A DNA stretch of 38,549 nt from assembly GCA_964482585.1 (NCBI GenBank), contig CAYZYO010000002.1, positions 1 to 38,549 of the forward strand. The letters run 5' to 3'. The notes under the pieces are model-generated. The model was given only the letters and a program-made list of their open reading frames with translations, was not told where the DNA came from and did no database searches. The position numbers were made by a program, and so were the translations under genes. Of this stretch, positions 1 to 9,402 are shown piece after piece. This DNA is from CAYZYO01 sp964482585 (GTDB lineage Bacteria > Bacillota > Syntrophomonadia > Syntrophomonadales > Syntrophomonadaceae). Numbering within the stretch: the stretch's first letter is position 1; each line of letters opens with the position of its first letter.

Positions 1-3000
1 CTGTTCCCAGAGCTGGCGGTAGAGCTTAACCTGGGGAGCGTAGTAATCGGTGAGTTCCCTTAAGTGTTCTTCATCTTCTATATAATCGGTTTTGTAATCG
101 GCTATGACCCAGCCTGAAGGTTCCTGGAAAATAAGGTCAATTATACCGGTTACAAATGATTCCGGCTGATCTGAATTTTCATCTTTTGGCAAAAAACCTG
201 CCAGGGGGACTTCACTCATCTTTAAGGAGCTGTTCATTACCCTTTTCCAGAATCTGGTTTCCTGGATTTCCTGCAGGAGGGATAAGATTTCCCCTGCTTC
301 GGCAGGATCTCTTCCTTCCTGCTCTAATATCCGGGTTATAGTGGTTTCAGGGTTCACCGGCTCCTGCCGGACGCAGGTTTCCAGGAGGCGGTGGATAACA
401 TTGCCCCAGGATACCCCTTTGCCGCCAGCTGTTCGTCTGGGCTCTGAAACCATATTTTTAAATGAGGTAACCGGTTTAATGGTATAGCTGGGTATATGTT
501 CAGCACTACCTGGAAAAGGGAATTTGTCCCGGTCCTGTCTGAGTTCATCTTCTGGTAAATCAATCTCTTTTAGAACTTTCAATGCAGGTATTTCATCCAG
601 GTTAGTTCCATTTAAGAAGGTACATGCCGGTAAATTAGGAATCAACAGACTCCAGGGGTTTTTTCCCGGTTTTTGGGGATAGGTGCTTATTAACAGCAGG
701 TTTTTGGCCCGGGTAGCGGCAACATATAACAGGCGCAGTTCTTCTGCTTCATTATATTCTTTCTCTGCTTCTTCATACTCCTCCCACTTTTGTGGACGAG
801 CCAGGATTTCTGAACCATAGCTTCCTTTAGGCCGGGTAAGCTGCAGGTAGCCCCGGGGTACATCCGTTTTACGGTCAATATGAAACCTGATTCTGCCATT
901 CACAATCTTTGCCGGATTAGCCAGGATCACTACCGGGGCTTCCAAACCTTTGGCTTTGTGCAGATTCATCAAACGCACTGCTTTCTCGTTTCCGCCATGA
1001 AGGCTGATTTCTTCTTCCACCCCCATATCCAGGAGTTTTTGCAGAAATTCTATTAAAGCTGCCAGTGAGTTTATACCTTCTTTTTCCAGCAGTTCAAGAA
1101 ACTGTACCACAAAAGCAGCAGCAGCCTTATTGGACTGTTTCAGCATTGAAGCCGGTATTAAGCCATTGTCGATTATAACCTTTTCAACTGCGGTTCGGGG
1201 TGGGAGATTGTTAAACCATTTGCGATAACACCGCAAACGGTTGAAGGATTCCTCCAAGCGTGACTTTATCCCTGGCTGAAGTTCCTCCGGCACTGCTTTT
1301 TGAAAATGAAAAACTCCCCCGGCTTTTTTAAACTGGTACAGGTCATTGTCACTGATCCCGAAGTAAAAGCCTCTTAAAGCAGCCAGTAATTTTACCGGGT
1401 CGGTAGGATCCTGTAGGGCTTGCAGTATTAATAAAAGGTCTTTTAGTTCCTGTGAGGAAGATAAGCCCTGTCCCCCGGTAATAAGGTAGGGGATTCCTTT
1501 CTCCTCCAATGCAGCGGCGTAGGTATCCATATCTTCTTTATAGCGCAGCAGGATCATGAAATCATCTGGCCGAACGGGTCCGGTGTTTCCGGATTCAATT
1601 TCTTCCCGGGTGCGTGCTAGTTTTTTCCCCTTTTTAATGGCCCGGGCTATCCAGGCGGCAATAATACGGGCATCCTGTCTAACTATATCAGTTTTATTAT
1701 GCCGGCCTTCGAGGCTTATTTGCAGAACCCGGACCCCTCCATCACAGCCTTTTTCATTCTCCCGGATCATTTCCAGTCCCTTAAAACCAGCCTGGCAGGT
1801 AGTAGTTTCCGGGGGGAAATGTTCTTGAAACAGGGGGTTAGCCCATTCTCCTATAGATTGCAGGGATCTAAAATTGCTGGTCAGATAGAGTATCCTGCCA
1901 CCGGTAACTTCAAAACGCTGTTTTACCTCATAATATATGTCTATTTCTGCCCGGCGAAAACGGTAAATTGACTGTTTAGGATCTCCCACCACAAAAAGGC
2001 TGCCTTTCCTGGGAGTTATTTTTCTCCAGTCTTTTTCCTTGTTTTCTTTACCGGCCAGGTAGAACATTATCTGCGCCTGTATGGGATCAGTGTCCTGGAA
2101 TTCATCGATCAGGATACACCGGTAGCGATCCTGAAAATACCGGCGCACTTCGGGGTTATCTCGTAAAAGCGCGGCGGTTTTCATCAACAGGTCCTGGAAG
2201 TTTACGACACCCAGGGTTTTTCTCCAGACTTCATAATAACCGGCACCTTCTAATAGGTAATCTAAACATATATCATAGCGGTAGTTCCACCACTCTTCTA
2301 AGGCCGGCTCTATGTAGTTTATCTTGAACCACTCAAAGCGGTCCCGCATATATTTGGCTGTATCCCTGTCTATCCAGCGGTTTAAGATGACTGAGCCTTT
2401 GCGGTTCATGATGGTAAACAACCGCAGGAGGTTGATATTTTTATTAAGATCGTGGATTCGCTGCCAGCGCAGAGCACTCCCCAGTATTCTCTGCAGATTA
2501 TCCCAGCCTTTTTGAGGTTCCCGCTCGGGCATGGCCGATTGGGCAGAAGATAGGAGCTCGTATAATTCCAGACGGGCTGTTGTGAGTTCAGGAGGCGGAC
2601 AGTTACCCTGGCGGGCAAATTCTACATCAGGATAGGTACATATGACATCAAACATTGATCTTAAATCAGCTAAGGTAATATCAACATCATGCAGCCTTTT
2701 GAGTTTTTCCGGTTCCAGGTTTAAGTGATGTACATAGTCATGCCAGGCCTGTTCTCTCATTGCTCTGTCTTCAGAATCATCTATTTCCCTGAAATCAGGA
2801 GCGATTCCCGCCTCAACCGGTCTTTCCCGCAGTAATAATCCGCAGAAGGAATGTATGGTGCCGATAAAACAGCGATTAATGTCTATTAAGGCCTCTTCCC
2901 ATCTCTTTTTGGTCTCCGGCTCGGCTTTACTGGCAAGAGCCCTTTCCAGGGCAACCTGGAATCTCTCCTGCAGTTCGGCTGCAGCTTTACGGGTAAAGGT

Positions 3001-3171
3001 TACTGCAGCAATGTTCTCAATTTTGCAGTAACCCCTGCCTATGAGTACCAGCATACGCTGCACCAGGCTGCTGGTTTTGCCGGACCCGGCTCCAGCTTCC
3101 ACCAGAAGGCAGGAGCTCAGTTTTTCAGTTATTGCCTGACGGGCTTCCTGATCTGCTATCACCTTATTCAA
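1..3171 (-). CDS. addA: AddA, helicase-nuclease subunit A (3' end cut by window edge)
   Basis: This is the UvrD-family helicase and nuclease subunit of the AddAB complex, which resects double-strand breaks for RecA recombination. The frame is open for 1057 codons and leaves the window at base 1. The Walker A motif EAGAGSGKT lies near residues 25-33, the Walker B region DEFQDTDP near 350-360, and late helicase motifs LHKAKGLE and VAATRAKN follow. The last visible part is the RecB-type nuclease domain with GIIDLIF and ADYKTD, so only a few dozen C-terminal residues should be missing. The chosen start is TTG at 3171, with AAAGGAG 10 bases upstream; a GTG at 3162 is too far from that site. The gene overlaps the addB stop by 8 bases, which suggests translational coupling. 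Confidence 0.95.
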   Translation of the reverse strand, partial: MNKVIADQEARQAITEKLSSCLLVEAGAGSGKTSSLVQRMLVLIGRGYCKIENIAAVTFTRKAAAELQERFQVALERALASKAEPETKKRWEEALIDINRCFIGTIHSFCGLLLRERPVEAGIAPDFREIDDSEDRAMREQAWHDYVHHLNLEPEKLKRLHDVDITLADLRSMFDVICTYPDVEFARQGNCPPPELTTARLELYELLSSAQSAMPEREPQKGWDNLQRILGSALRWQRIHDLNKNINLLRLFTIMNRKGSVILNRWIDRDTAKYMRDRFEWFKINYIEPALEEWWNYRYDICLDYLLEGAGYYEVWRKTLGVVNFQDLLMKTAALLRDNPEVRRYFQDRYRCILIDEFQDTDPIQAQIMFYLAGKENKEKDWRKITPRKGSLFVVGDPKQSIYRFRRAEIDIYYEVKQRFEVTGGRILYLTSNFRSLQSIGEWANPLFQEHFPPETTTCQAGFKGLEMIRENEKGCDGGVRVLQISLEGRHNKTDIVRQDARIIAAWIARAIKKGKKLARTREEIESGNTGPVRPDDFMILLRYKEDMDTYAAALEEKGIPYLITGGQGLSSSQELKDLLLILQALQDPTDPVKLLAALRGFYFGISDNDLYQFKKAGGVFHFQKAVPEELQPGIKSRLEESFNRLRCYRKWFNNLPPRTAVEKVIIDNGLIPASMLKQSNKAAAAFVVQFLELLEKEGINSLAALIEFLQKLLDMGVEEEISLHGGNEKAVRLMNLHKAKGLEAPVVILANPAKIVNGRIRFHIDRKTDVPRGYLQLTRPKGSYGSEILARPQKWEEYEEAEKEYNEAEELRLLYVAATRAKNLLLISTYPQKPGKNPWSLLIPNLPACTFLNGTNLDEIPALKVLKEIDLPEDELRQDRDKFPFPGSAEHIPSYTIKPVTSFKNMVSEPRRTAGGKGVSWGNVIHRLLETCVRQEPVNPETTITRILEQEGRDPAEAGEILSLLQEIQETRFWKRVMNSSLKMSEVPLAGFLPKDENSDQPESFVTGIIDLIFQEPSGWVIADYKTDYIEDEEHLRELTDYYAPQVKLYRQLWEQ

Positions 3172-6100
3172 GTGAAATCAGCTCCTTTCTTTTCTCAAGC
3201 CCGGTTAAATTATCATCCTCAATTAAACCGGCTACTTTGCGGGTTGCCAGCTGGTAACCACAAACCTGCTGGTATTCACAGAAGGTACAGTCCCCGGTGC
3301 TGTCTGCAGCCAAAAACTGGCCTTCCGCCATCAGATCACAGAGCAGGGTGATAACCCGGAAGAGTTCATCGGGCTTTCTTCTTTTCCGGTAAAAACGCTG
3401 GCCCTCCCCTTTATCTGAAGGAAAATAGTAACCGGAAATGCTTACTACCGGGTTTTGTATTCCCTGCCTCTTTAATATCTGTTCTGCCGCCAGGGTATAC
3501 AAGGCGTGCTGGATCTGCTTACCCTGTACCAGGTAGCCTTTTTCAGAATAGCCGTAGGTACTGCCGGTCTTGTAATCCCACACTGCATAGCAGTTATCCT
3601 GCAGGTGGTCTATGCGGTCAATTATACCTTTTATTTGCAGTTTATGACCCTTTGACAGGGCTATTGTCAAGGGCTCAGGACATCCCCCTACGGCCTGGTT
3701 TACTGCGTCCTGCCCCAATCCAAAAGAAGCCTCCAGGCATACCGGAATGTGTTGGTTTTCTTCTTCACATTTCAGGAAAATTCCACAGCATAACAGAATC
3801 TGCTCTACCTCATACCGGTAAACTGCTTCTGAAGGAGGAGTTATAATAGTCCGGTATTCCTTAATAAGGTTAAAAGCAATCTTCTCCATTAAATCCCGGT
3901 GAAACTTATAAGATACCTTCTCCCGGCTTAAGATTATATAGGACATGAATTCCTGGTATATTCGATGCAGCAGAGAACCCCGCTGCATGGGATCAAGCCA
4001 TTGATGCTGGTCGGGAATGTTTTCTTCCGGAGGTTTTGCTCCCAGTACCTGGGACACGAAATATTTAAAAGGACATTTAGCCATCATTTCCAGCCGGCTG
4101 CAGGATACAGTTATCGTTTTATTAACCCGGGGATCTAATTCCCCGGGCAGCACCTTGATCTGGCCGTCATATCCGGTGATGACAGCCTCATACCGGGCTT
4201 GATAGGCCTTTATTCCTCTTTGTATCCCGGGGAAATATCTCCCTAATACTTCCTCCAGGTTCTTGGTCCGGCAGTGCAGGATTTGGGTCAGCCACCACTC
4301 GAGCTCATCCAGGCAAATTTTGCTTTCAGCCGGGCTGTATCCTACAGCCTGTCCTAATTCCTTTGCCAGATCAGTATAATCTAATCCAGGATCTTCCTTT
4401 TTAAGACGCAGTACCCGCAAAAGCATTGAGGAAGGATAATTTTTTCTTCCCTCAGTAGGATCATATGAGGAATAGCTTAAACAAGTCCTTCCTGGTCGTG
4501 AACTCAGGGCTGCCCCCATTAAGAGTTCCTTCCGCCGGGGTTTTTCTTCCTGCTTTTTTAGCAGATCCGATATTTCAACTCGTTCCTTATCCAGCAGTAT
4601 AGGATCCTGCCCGGTTCGACCGGGGAAAGAGTGGCTGTCTAAACCAGCTATGAAGGTATAGTACCGGTTTGTATACATTAAACGTTCATAACCGAGCAGG
4701 TGCAGGGCACCCGGCCTGGAAACAGATGTTCCTACCCGCAAATTATTCAGGATATCGAGAAGCTTATTCCAGGCCTTTTCCAGGGTATAGGTCCTGTTGG
4801 CAAGAGATTTTATATCACTAAAAACGTTTTCTATGGTCTGCAGTGCCTGAGCATCTTCATCATTTCTTATTGCCGCCATAGTCCCTACTGCTTCCAAGAG
4901 AGCGCTAACCAGCTGGGAAAAGTTAATTTCTCCATTGTTGTCAGCCACCGGAAAATTGTTCATGAGTCTATGGAAATATTTATGGGCTTCTTTATAAACG
5001 GCCTGTTTATAAATGATAGTTTGCCGCCGGGGATTATCGGGAGATAGCTCAGCGGCTTCTTCCTGGTAACGGCAGGCTTCCTGCTGCAAACGGTTGTATT
5101 GCTCTCTTCCTTTACCAACTGCTGTCCGCCGCAGCAGGTTTAGAACCTCCTGGGGGTATAGTCTTATTTCCGTATTTTGGGAGGTTTTAATACACCCTTC
5201 AAGCAAAAGGGGCTTTAGGGCCTTAAGGGAATAGTCATCAAAAAACCAGTGTAAAAGCATGATAGCTGCTTTTCCAGGATTAGTTGTATTTAAAGGAAAG
5301 CCTTCGGCTGCCGTAATGCTAAATCCTAACTCCGCTGCTAGATGCCTGAAAACACTTATATATTCCGGGCTAAGATAGGCTACAACCACCTGATCAAAAG
5401 GAATGTCCCGACTGTAGATCCGTCGAATCACTTCCCGGGCTTCATTGTAAATACCATAAGCATGAAAAAGCTCCAGGCCGTGACCGGGAACGAAAGACAA
5501 CAGATAGGGTGATTTAAACAGGCTTTCACTTTCTTCTCCAGCGGGAAGGTATTGACTGCTGCAGTCCTGCAGCTGCTTGGATTCGTATCCGCTGCCGGCT
5601 GGATTTAATCTGTTATACAACACCGGCGGCAGAATTTCTGCGGCTAAAGCTTCCACTATTCGTTTCTCCAGGGAATTTAAATCCCAGAATCCCGGAATGA
5701 TAAACAGCCTGTTATCAAGGAAATTATGATTATCAGTGACCCAAGAAATAAAGTGCTTTAATAATGCCGCCTGGTCTATATAATTCCGGTTTTTTAGCAT
5801 GGTTTGATACTGTTTTAGTATAAGCTTTAGATCATTACCTTTTTCTTTATTTACAAAGGCAGAGGTATCAAGATCAGTGTCATTTATGCCACCCTGCCGC
5901 AGTTCTGCAATAGATCTGGCTATCGCAGGAATAAGTCCCGGGGTTTCTCCTGCCTGGAAAAAGTAACCCAGCCGCTCTTCCTTTACTAGATTTAAGATAA
6001 TTTCTTCAATTAGCAACAGTTCCTGGTGACCACTAATCGGGGTGAGCTTTTTTTTATACAGTGTATCTTCAAGCTGTTTATGGGCTAAACCGGCAAAGGT

Positions 6101-6319
6101 TTCCGTTTGCAGGTTCAGATAACCTCCGTCGGTCTGGACCAGGGCCTGGCACAGCTCCAGGCCATCGGTATAGGTCCGGGCAATAATAATTTTCTCCTCT
6201 AGCAGGTTTTTTTTGCATAGTTCAGATAGGGCCTTTAGCATAAGATTCATGGTTTTCCCTCCCCCTGGTAAGAACAGGTTATATGCCCTAGCAGCCTTGA
6301 ACATTAAAATAAAAGACAT
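3164..6319 (-). CDS. addB: AddB-like helicase-nuclease subunit
   Basis: This is the partner of AddA in double-strand-break resection, about 1051 residues and slightly short for AddB. The C-terminal nuclease shows GIIDRIDHL followed by WDYKTGS, typical of the PD-(D/E)XK fold. The iron-sulfur staple is present: one Cys in MAKCPFKYFV and three in CTFCEYQQVC close to the C-terminus. The N-terminal P-loop reads LFLPGGGKT, which keeps GGGKT but lacks the usual first glycine. The ATG at 6319 has no visible Shine-Dalgarno site. A purine-rich AGGGGGAGG lies just before an in-frame ATG at about 6250, but starting there would remove the P-loop. I therefore keep the upstream start with reservation. Confidence 0.9.
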   Translation of the reverse strand: MSFILMFKAARAYNLFLPGGGKTMNLMLKALSELCKKNLLEEKIIIARTYTDGLELCQALVQTDGGYLNLQTETFAGLAHKQLEDTLYKKKLTPISGHQELLLIEEIILNLVKEERLGYFFQAGETPGLIPAIARSIAELRQGGINDTDLDTSAFVNKEKGNDLKLILKQYQTMLKNRNYIDQAALLKHFISWVTDNHNFLDNRLFIIPGFWDLNSLEKRIVEALAAEILPPVLYNRLNPAGSGYESKQLQDCSSQYLPAGEESESLFKSPYLLSFVPGHGLELFHAYGIYNEAREVIRRIYSRDIPFDQVVVAYLSPEYISVFRHLAAELGFSITAAEGFPLNTTNPGKAAIMLLHWFFDDYSLKALKPLLLEGCIKTSQNTEIRLYPQEVLNLLRRTAVGKGREQYNRLQQEACRYQEEAAELSPDNPRRQTIIYKQAVYKEAHKYFHRLMNNFPVADNNGEINFSQLVSALLEAVGTMAAIRNDEDAQALQTIENVFSDIKSLANRTYTLEKAWNKLLDILNNLRVGTSVSRPGALHLLGYERLMYTNRYYTFIAGLDSHSFPGRTGQDPILLDKERVEISDLLKKQEEKPRRKELLMGAALSSRPGRTCLSYSSYDPTEGRKNYPSSMLLRVLRLKKEDPGLDYTDLAKELGQAVGYSPAESKICLDELEWWLTQILHCRTKNLEEVLGRYFPGIQRGIKAYQARYEAVITGYDGQIKVLPGELDPRVNKTITVSCSRLEMMAKCPFKYFVSQVLGAKPPEENIPDQHQWLDPMQRGSLLHRIYQEFMSYIILSREKVSYKFHRDLMEKIAFNLIKEYRTIITPPSEAVYRYEVEQILLCCGIFLKCEEENQHIPVCLEASFGLGQDAVNQAVGGCPEPLTIALSKGHKLQIKGIIDRIDHLQDNCYAVWDYKTGSTYGYSEKGYLVQGKQIQHALYTLAAEQILKRQGIQNPVVSISGYYFPSDKGEGQRFYRKRRKPDELFRVITLLCDLMAEGQFLAADSTGDCTFCEYQQVCGYQLATRKVAGLIEDDNLTGLEKRKELISLE

Positions 6320-6505
6320 AAGATACCGGTTAGACAGGAATTAACAATTGCAAACTGCATACAGGCAAATGATAAGGCTGCCCCCGTTGATTACCGGTGA
6401 TTACTGCTGAGAATTTAGTAAGAAGTATATCTAATTAAGTCTATTATAACAACTTTTCTTCTTCCTATATTCGCTAATAAAATTCGTCTATGCGAAAATT
6501 ACCTT
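6320..6505. other. Intergenic gap upstream of addB and the oxidoreductase remnant
   Basis: This is an AT-rich spacer between divergent addB and the FAD/Rieske remnant. In the remnant's reading frame it is open back to a TAA at 6419 but holds no ATG, GTG or TTG codon. I see no clear promoter, RNA or repeat. Confidence 0.4.
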
Positions 6506-7246
6506 CCAAAGGAGCCCTACTGGATTAGTTCCACAGATGATTTAAAGTATCCGGTGCTTGATCAGGATTTAGAGGTTGATGTGGCTATTATCGGCGGTGG
6601 TATAGTTGGCATTACCAGTGCCTATTTCTTAACCTCTGCCGGCTATAAGGTTGCAGTCATCGAGGCAGATAAGATTCTTCAGGGAACTACGGGACACACT
6701 TCTGCTAAAATAACCTCCCAGCATGGGCTTATTTATACCAAAATTAAGCAGCAGATGGGTGAAGAGCTGGCCCAACAATATGCCCAGGCTAATGAGTGTG
6801 CCATTGAGAAGATTTATAAAACCATTGAAGAAAACCAAATTCAATGTGATTTCAGCTGGCGACCCGCTTACGTGTTTACCCGGTCAGAACATTATATCAA
6901 ACAGCTGGAAGATGAAACAAGTATCGCATCCAGTTTAGGCATTAAAGCCAGCTGCATTGAAGATATTTCTCTGCCCTTTCCAGTTAAATTGGCCATGCGT
7001 TTTGACGGGCAAGCACAGTTTCATCCCTTAAAATATCTAAAAGCTCTGGCCCAGAAAATTAACGATGCTAGGGGCATGATATTCGAGCACAGTGAAGCGG
7101 TCGACATTGCAGAAAAAACCTGGGATTGCCCCTGCCATGGTTCTAGATTTTCTTATAAAGATGAAGTTATAGAGGGACCGGCTATTAACAACCTCCATCA
7201 TGCTGAAGAAGAAGCTAATATTGTAGAAGCAAAAGTGTTTAAATAA
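6506..7246 (+). pseudogene. FAD-dependent oxidoreductase with Rieske domain, internally deleted remnant
   Basis: The intact family is a DAO-type FAD oxidoreductase of about 500 residues with a C-terminal Rieske 2Fe-2S domain. Seen here: a family-like N-terminus (KEPYWISSTDD, from 6509), the dinucleotide-binding GGGIVG with an acidic residue after strand 2 (AVIEAD), and about 150 residues of FAD domain. Near 7105-7115 the frame jumps directly into AEKTWDCPCHGSRF, the second half of the Rieske cluster site. The middle of the protein and the first Rieske Cys-x-His motif are absent, so no 2Fe-2S cluster could form. There is no ATG, GTG or TTG upstream of the conserved N-terminus; the only start is GTG 6554, inside it and without a ribosome site. 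I read this as a gene decayed by an in-frame internal deletion, with a lost start. Confidence 0.8.
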
Positions 7247-7410
7247 AAACTGGATTTGTAACAACAAAAATAAACAGCTTGAAAACAGTCAGTACTCTGT
7301 GGGGACTTGTTTTGCCAGAATATAATAAGATGGAAGTGACCATCTGTAGTATTCCCGGTACATGATTATGACACGGTTAACAGGAAAGAGTACCGTCAAT
7401 TAAGATTCTG

Positions 7411-8004
7411 CTACCTGGATTTAGGATTTCTATTACTCCTTAATGGCAGGCGGTTTTTATAATGCCGGATCCCCCATACCGAAAAAACACATACACCCAG
7501 GATAATTACAATAGTCGTGCTTATATTCTGGGTCTTTATAAGGTAATCCCCCAGCAACACATATAACAAAGCCCACGGGAGCTTGCCCAGGGCTGAGGAT
7601 AGGGTAAAAATTCTAAAGGAAACCCCACTCAGCCCAGAGCCTATATTTATTATAGGGGTAGGTACTACAGGAAAAATACGGGAGATTAAAAGTACTCTAA
7701 AAATATGCTTTTCATCAATATTCCTCAGATCATACTGGTATTTGCTATTGATCTTGCTGATAAAAAATTTACTCCCGGGCTTTGATATCCCGTATAAGAA
7801 AACTGCTCCTATTAAAGCTCCACTCCAGGCCAAGAAAAAACCTAATGCCGGCTCATAGATCATTCCGGCTGCACCTGCCAGTATTATATACGGTATTACC
7901 GGAACCACAGCCTGGATAAAAAATAATAAAAAGGCAATGACTGGACCGTATAACCCAAAACTTTGAATATATGAGACCGTTGATTGTATACTGGTAAAGT
8001 CTAT
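7411..8004 (-). CDS. TVP38/TMEM64 (DedA-like, VTT domain) membrane protein, probable AUA start
   Basis: This is an integral membrane protein of the SNARE-associated/VTT family; bacterial members are linked to lipid scrambling, but substrates are mostly unknown. Hydrophobic helices alternate with the family segment around GSGLSGVSFRIF and a C-terminal helix; the tail is basic. The first in-frame canonical start is GTG 7908, but that would remove SFGLYGPVIAFLLFFIQA, the family's usual first helix. Reading upstream, the frame stays open with no ATG, GTG or TTG. An AUA codon at 8002-8004 sits 10 bases after a strong GGAGGAG (8015-8021), giving 197 residues. The gene begins 2 bases after the hydrolase stop, so the two are probably coupled. 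The family call is firm; the AUA start is inferred. Confidence 0.8.
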   Translation of the reverse strand: MDFTSIQSTVSYIQSFGLYGPVIAFLLFFIQAVVPVIPYIILAGAAGMIYEPALGFFLAWSGALIGAVFLYGISKPGSKFFISKINSKYQYDLRNIDEKHIFRVLLISRIFPVVPTPIINIGSGLSGVSFRIFTLSSALGKLPWALLYVLLGDYLIKTQNISTTIVIILGVCVFSVWGIRHYKNRLPLRSNRNPKSR

Positions 8005-8006
8005 GT

Positions 8007-8777
8007 TTAATCCACTCCTCCATCTACAACAAACCTATCTGCCAACCATCTAATAGTTATATCTTCCCTTTCTACGGTTTTGTTAGTAAACCGGTGAGCG
8101 GCCTTTTCTACGAGATAAATACTTGAATTCTGCGTATAATTCTTTATTTCTTCAGCATTTGAATAATCGACAACTTCATCTTCAAGCCCATGGATAACTA
8201 ATACCGGTCTATTTCCCAGGGCTGAAAGGTATTTAATCATATTATGTTCATCAAAGTCTCTGATAATATCCGGTTTTATTGTGTACTCTCCAACTTCATC
8301 AATTAGGTTTATTGTTTTCCCTTTTAGCAGCTGCTCATAATCTTCATCTAACATCCTGGCAAAGGTTTCCTGCATTTTTACTGGAGTAGACCAAAAAATA
8401 TATCCGGCAATACGCTTATCAGCAGCACCTCCGGCAAGAACTGTACTCCCTCCGAAGCTCCTGCCAAGCAGTATAATCGGTTTATTATATTTTTTATACA
8501 TATAATCAATTACCTGGCAAAGATCTTTCGCCTGGCCGGAAAGGGTAATATCATCAAAAGAGCCATCACTTTCACCACTGCCGGAAAAATCAAAAGCAGC
8601 TACACCAAATCCCAGTTGATTAAGGCGACCGGCAAAAGAATATATTTTACCACTATTTTCTTTGGTACCCCTGAAACCATGACAGACAATCAAGATATAT
8701 TTATAAGCATCCTGGGGTCTAAAATAGTAGGTTTTAAGCTTTTGCTTATCCGGTTTAATAATGTCTATAATTTCCAC
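8007..8777 (-). CDS. Alpha/beta hydrolase, esterase/lipase-like
   Basis: A serine hydrolase of about 256 residues. The nucleophile elbow is GRSFGGS (Ser about 107). The oxyanion region is VCHGFRG near residues 32-37. The probable acid is in HGLEDEVVD, and the catalytic His is in EKAAHRF near the C-terminus. I chose GTG 8777 because AAGGAGG lies about 5 bases upstream. The longer frame from ATG 8825 has no ribosome site and would overlap the upstream zinc-ribbon gene. There is no signal peptide, so it is probably cytoplasmic. The substrate cannot be deduced. Confidence 0.85.
   Translation of the reverse strand: MEIIDIIKPDKQKLKTYYFRPQDAYKYILIVCHGFRGTKENSGKIYSFAGRLNQLGFGVAAFDFSGSGESDGSFDDITLSGQAKDLCQVIDYMYKKYNKPIILLGRSFGGSTVLAGGAADKRIAGYIFWSTPVKMQETFARMLDEDYEQLLKGKTINLIDEVGEYTIKPDIIRDFDEHNMIKYLSALGNRPVLVIHGLEDEVVDYSNAEEIKNYTQNSSIYLVEKAAHRFTNKTVEREDITIRWLADRFVVDGGVD
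8015..8021 (-). promoter_or_regulatory. Shine-Dalgarno site for the TVP38-family gene
   Basis: GGAGGAG on the minus strand, inside the last codons of the hydrolase gene. It is 10 bases from an AUA codon in the correct frame. It decides the start because no ATG, GTG or TTG exists near it in that frame. Confidence 0.65.
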
Positions 8778-8793
8778 TGGAGCCTCCTTATAT

Positions 8794-8976
8794 CTACATA
8801 GGTTTTTTAGGCTTTCTTTTCTCATCTGATTCGTTGCGAACCCGGTTGCTGCATAAATCGCAAATAAAAGTAGGTGCTTTATCCTGTTTTTCTTTGATCT
8901 TTTTGTAGTCCTGATGGTCTTCAGTTACATCATAGGTTTTCCCACACAAAAGACACCTTGCTGAAATATATTTCAA
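8794..8976 (-). CDS. YlaI-like (DUF2197) small zinc-ribbon protein
   Basis: A small protein of about 60 residues with two Cys pairs, CLLC and CDLC, separated by a charged linker, and a very basic tail (KRKPKKP). This arrangement resembles the uncharacterised YlaI/DUF2197 family. The start is probably TTG 8976, 5 bases after GGGAGGG; the in-frame ATG 8991 forms part of that ribosome site. It lies 16 bases upstream of the hydrolase start. Function is unknown. Confidence 0.7.
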   Translation of the reverse strand: MKYISARCLLCGKTYDVTEDHQDYKKIKEKQDKAPTFICDLCSNRVRNESDEKRKPKKPM

Positions 8977-9060
8977 TTTTAACCCTCCCATTATTTTGTA
9001 TCATAAAATATACTAAGAAACTTTCTTAAACTCTCCCATAAAAACTATGGTTTTTCCTGT

Positions 9061-9402
9061 CTATTCCGGATTCTTTTCTTCATCAGCTTCTGTTTCTTCC
9101 GGCAAAATTGTGATATAAAGGACTCTCTGGTAATTATAACAACCAACAGTATTGCCATTTTCATCATAAAGGTAATTTAAAGATGAACCTCCCACGTATA
9201 CCCTTCCGTCCTCTTGTTCAATACCCAGAGTCTTAATATAGCCTGTTAAGCTTTGGCCATCAGTGAATATTATTTCTACTTGTATTAGTTTTTCTTCACC
9301 GGCATCTGAAGATTTAAGCATCTGCTGCAGATTAATATTGCAGCCGCTCACACCTAACACAAGTAGAATAAGGAAGCACGCAATAAACAGCTTTTTTTTC
9401 AT
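9061..9402 (-). CDS. Small predicted lipoprotein of unknown function
   Basis: 113 residues. A positively charged start (MKKK) is followed by a hydrophobic segment and the lipobox VSGC with Cys21, so export and lipidation are predicted. The mature part contains a segment resembling a beta-rich fold (FTDGQSLTGYIKTLG, then YLYDENGNTVG) and ends in an acidic tail. The ATG overlaps the TGA of the Lon-like protease gene (ATGA), so the pair is probably co-translated. I do not recognise a named family. Confidence 0.75.
   Translation of the reverse strand: MKKKLFIACFLILLVLGVSGCNINLQQMLKSSDAGEEKLIQVEIIFTDGQSLTGYIKTLGIEQEDGRVYVGGSSLNYLYDENGNTVGCYNYQRVLYITILPEETEADEEKNPE

Noticed and set aside
1699..1971. 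Plus-strand 90-residue ORF
   Set aside because: It overlaps addA in antisense, has no ribosome site and shows no recognisable motif.
156..2618. Several short plus- and minus-strand ORFs inside addA
   Set aside because: They are out-of-frame shadows of a continuous 1057-codon addA frame that has helicase and nuclease motifs throughout.
7411..7908. Short TVP38 protein started at GTG 7908
   Set aside because: It would lose the conserved first helix, and no ribosome site precedes that GTG.
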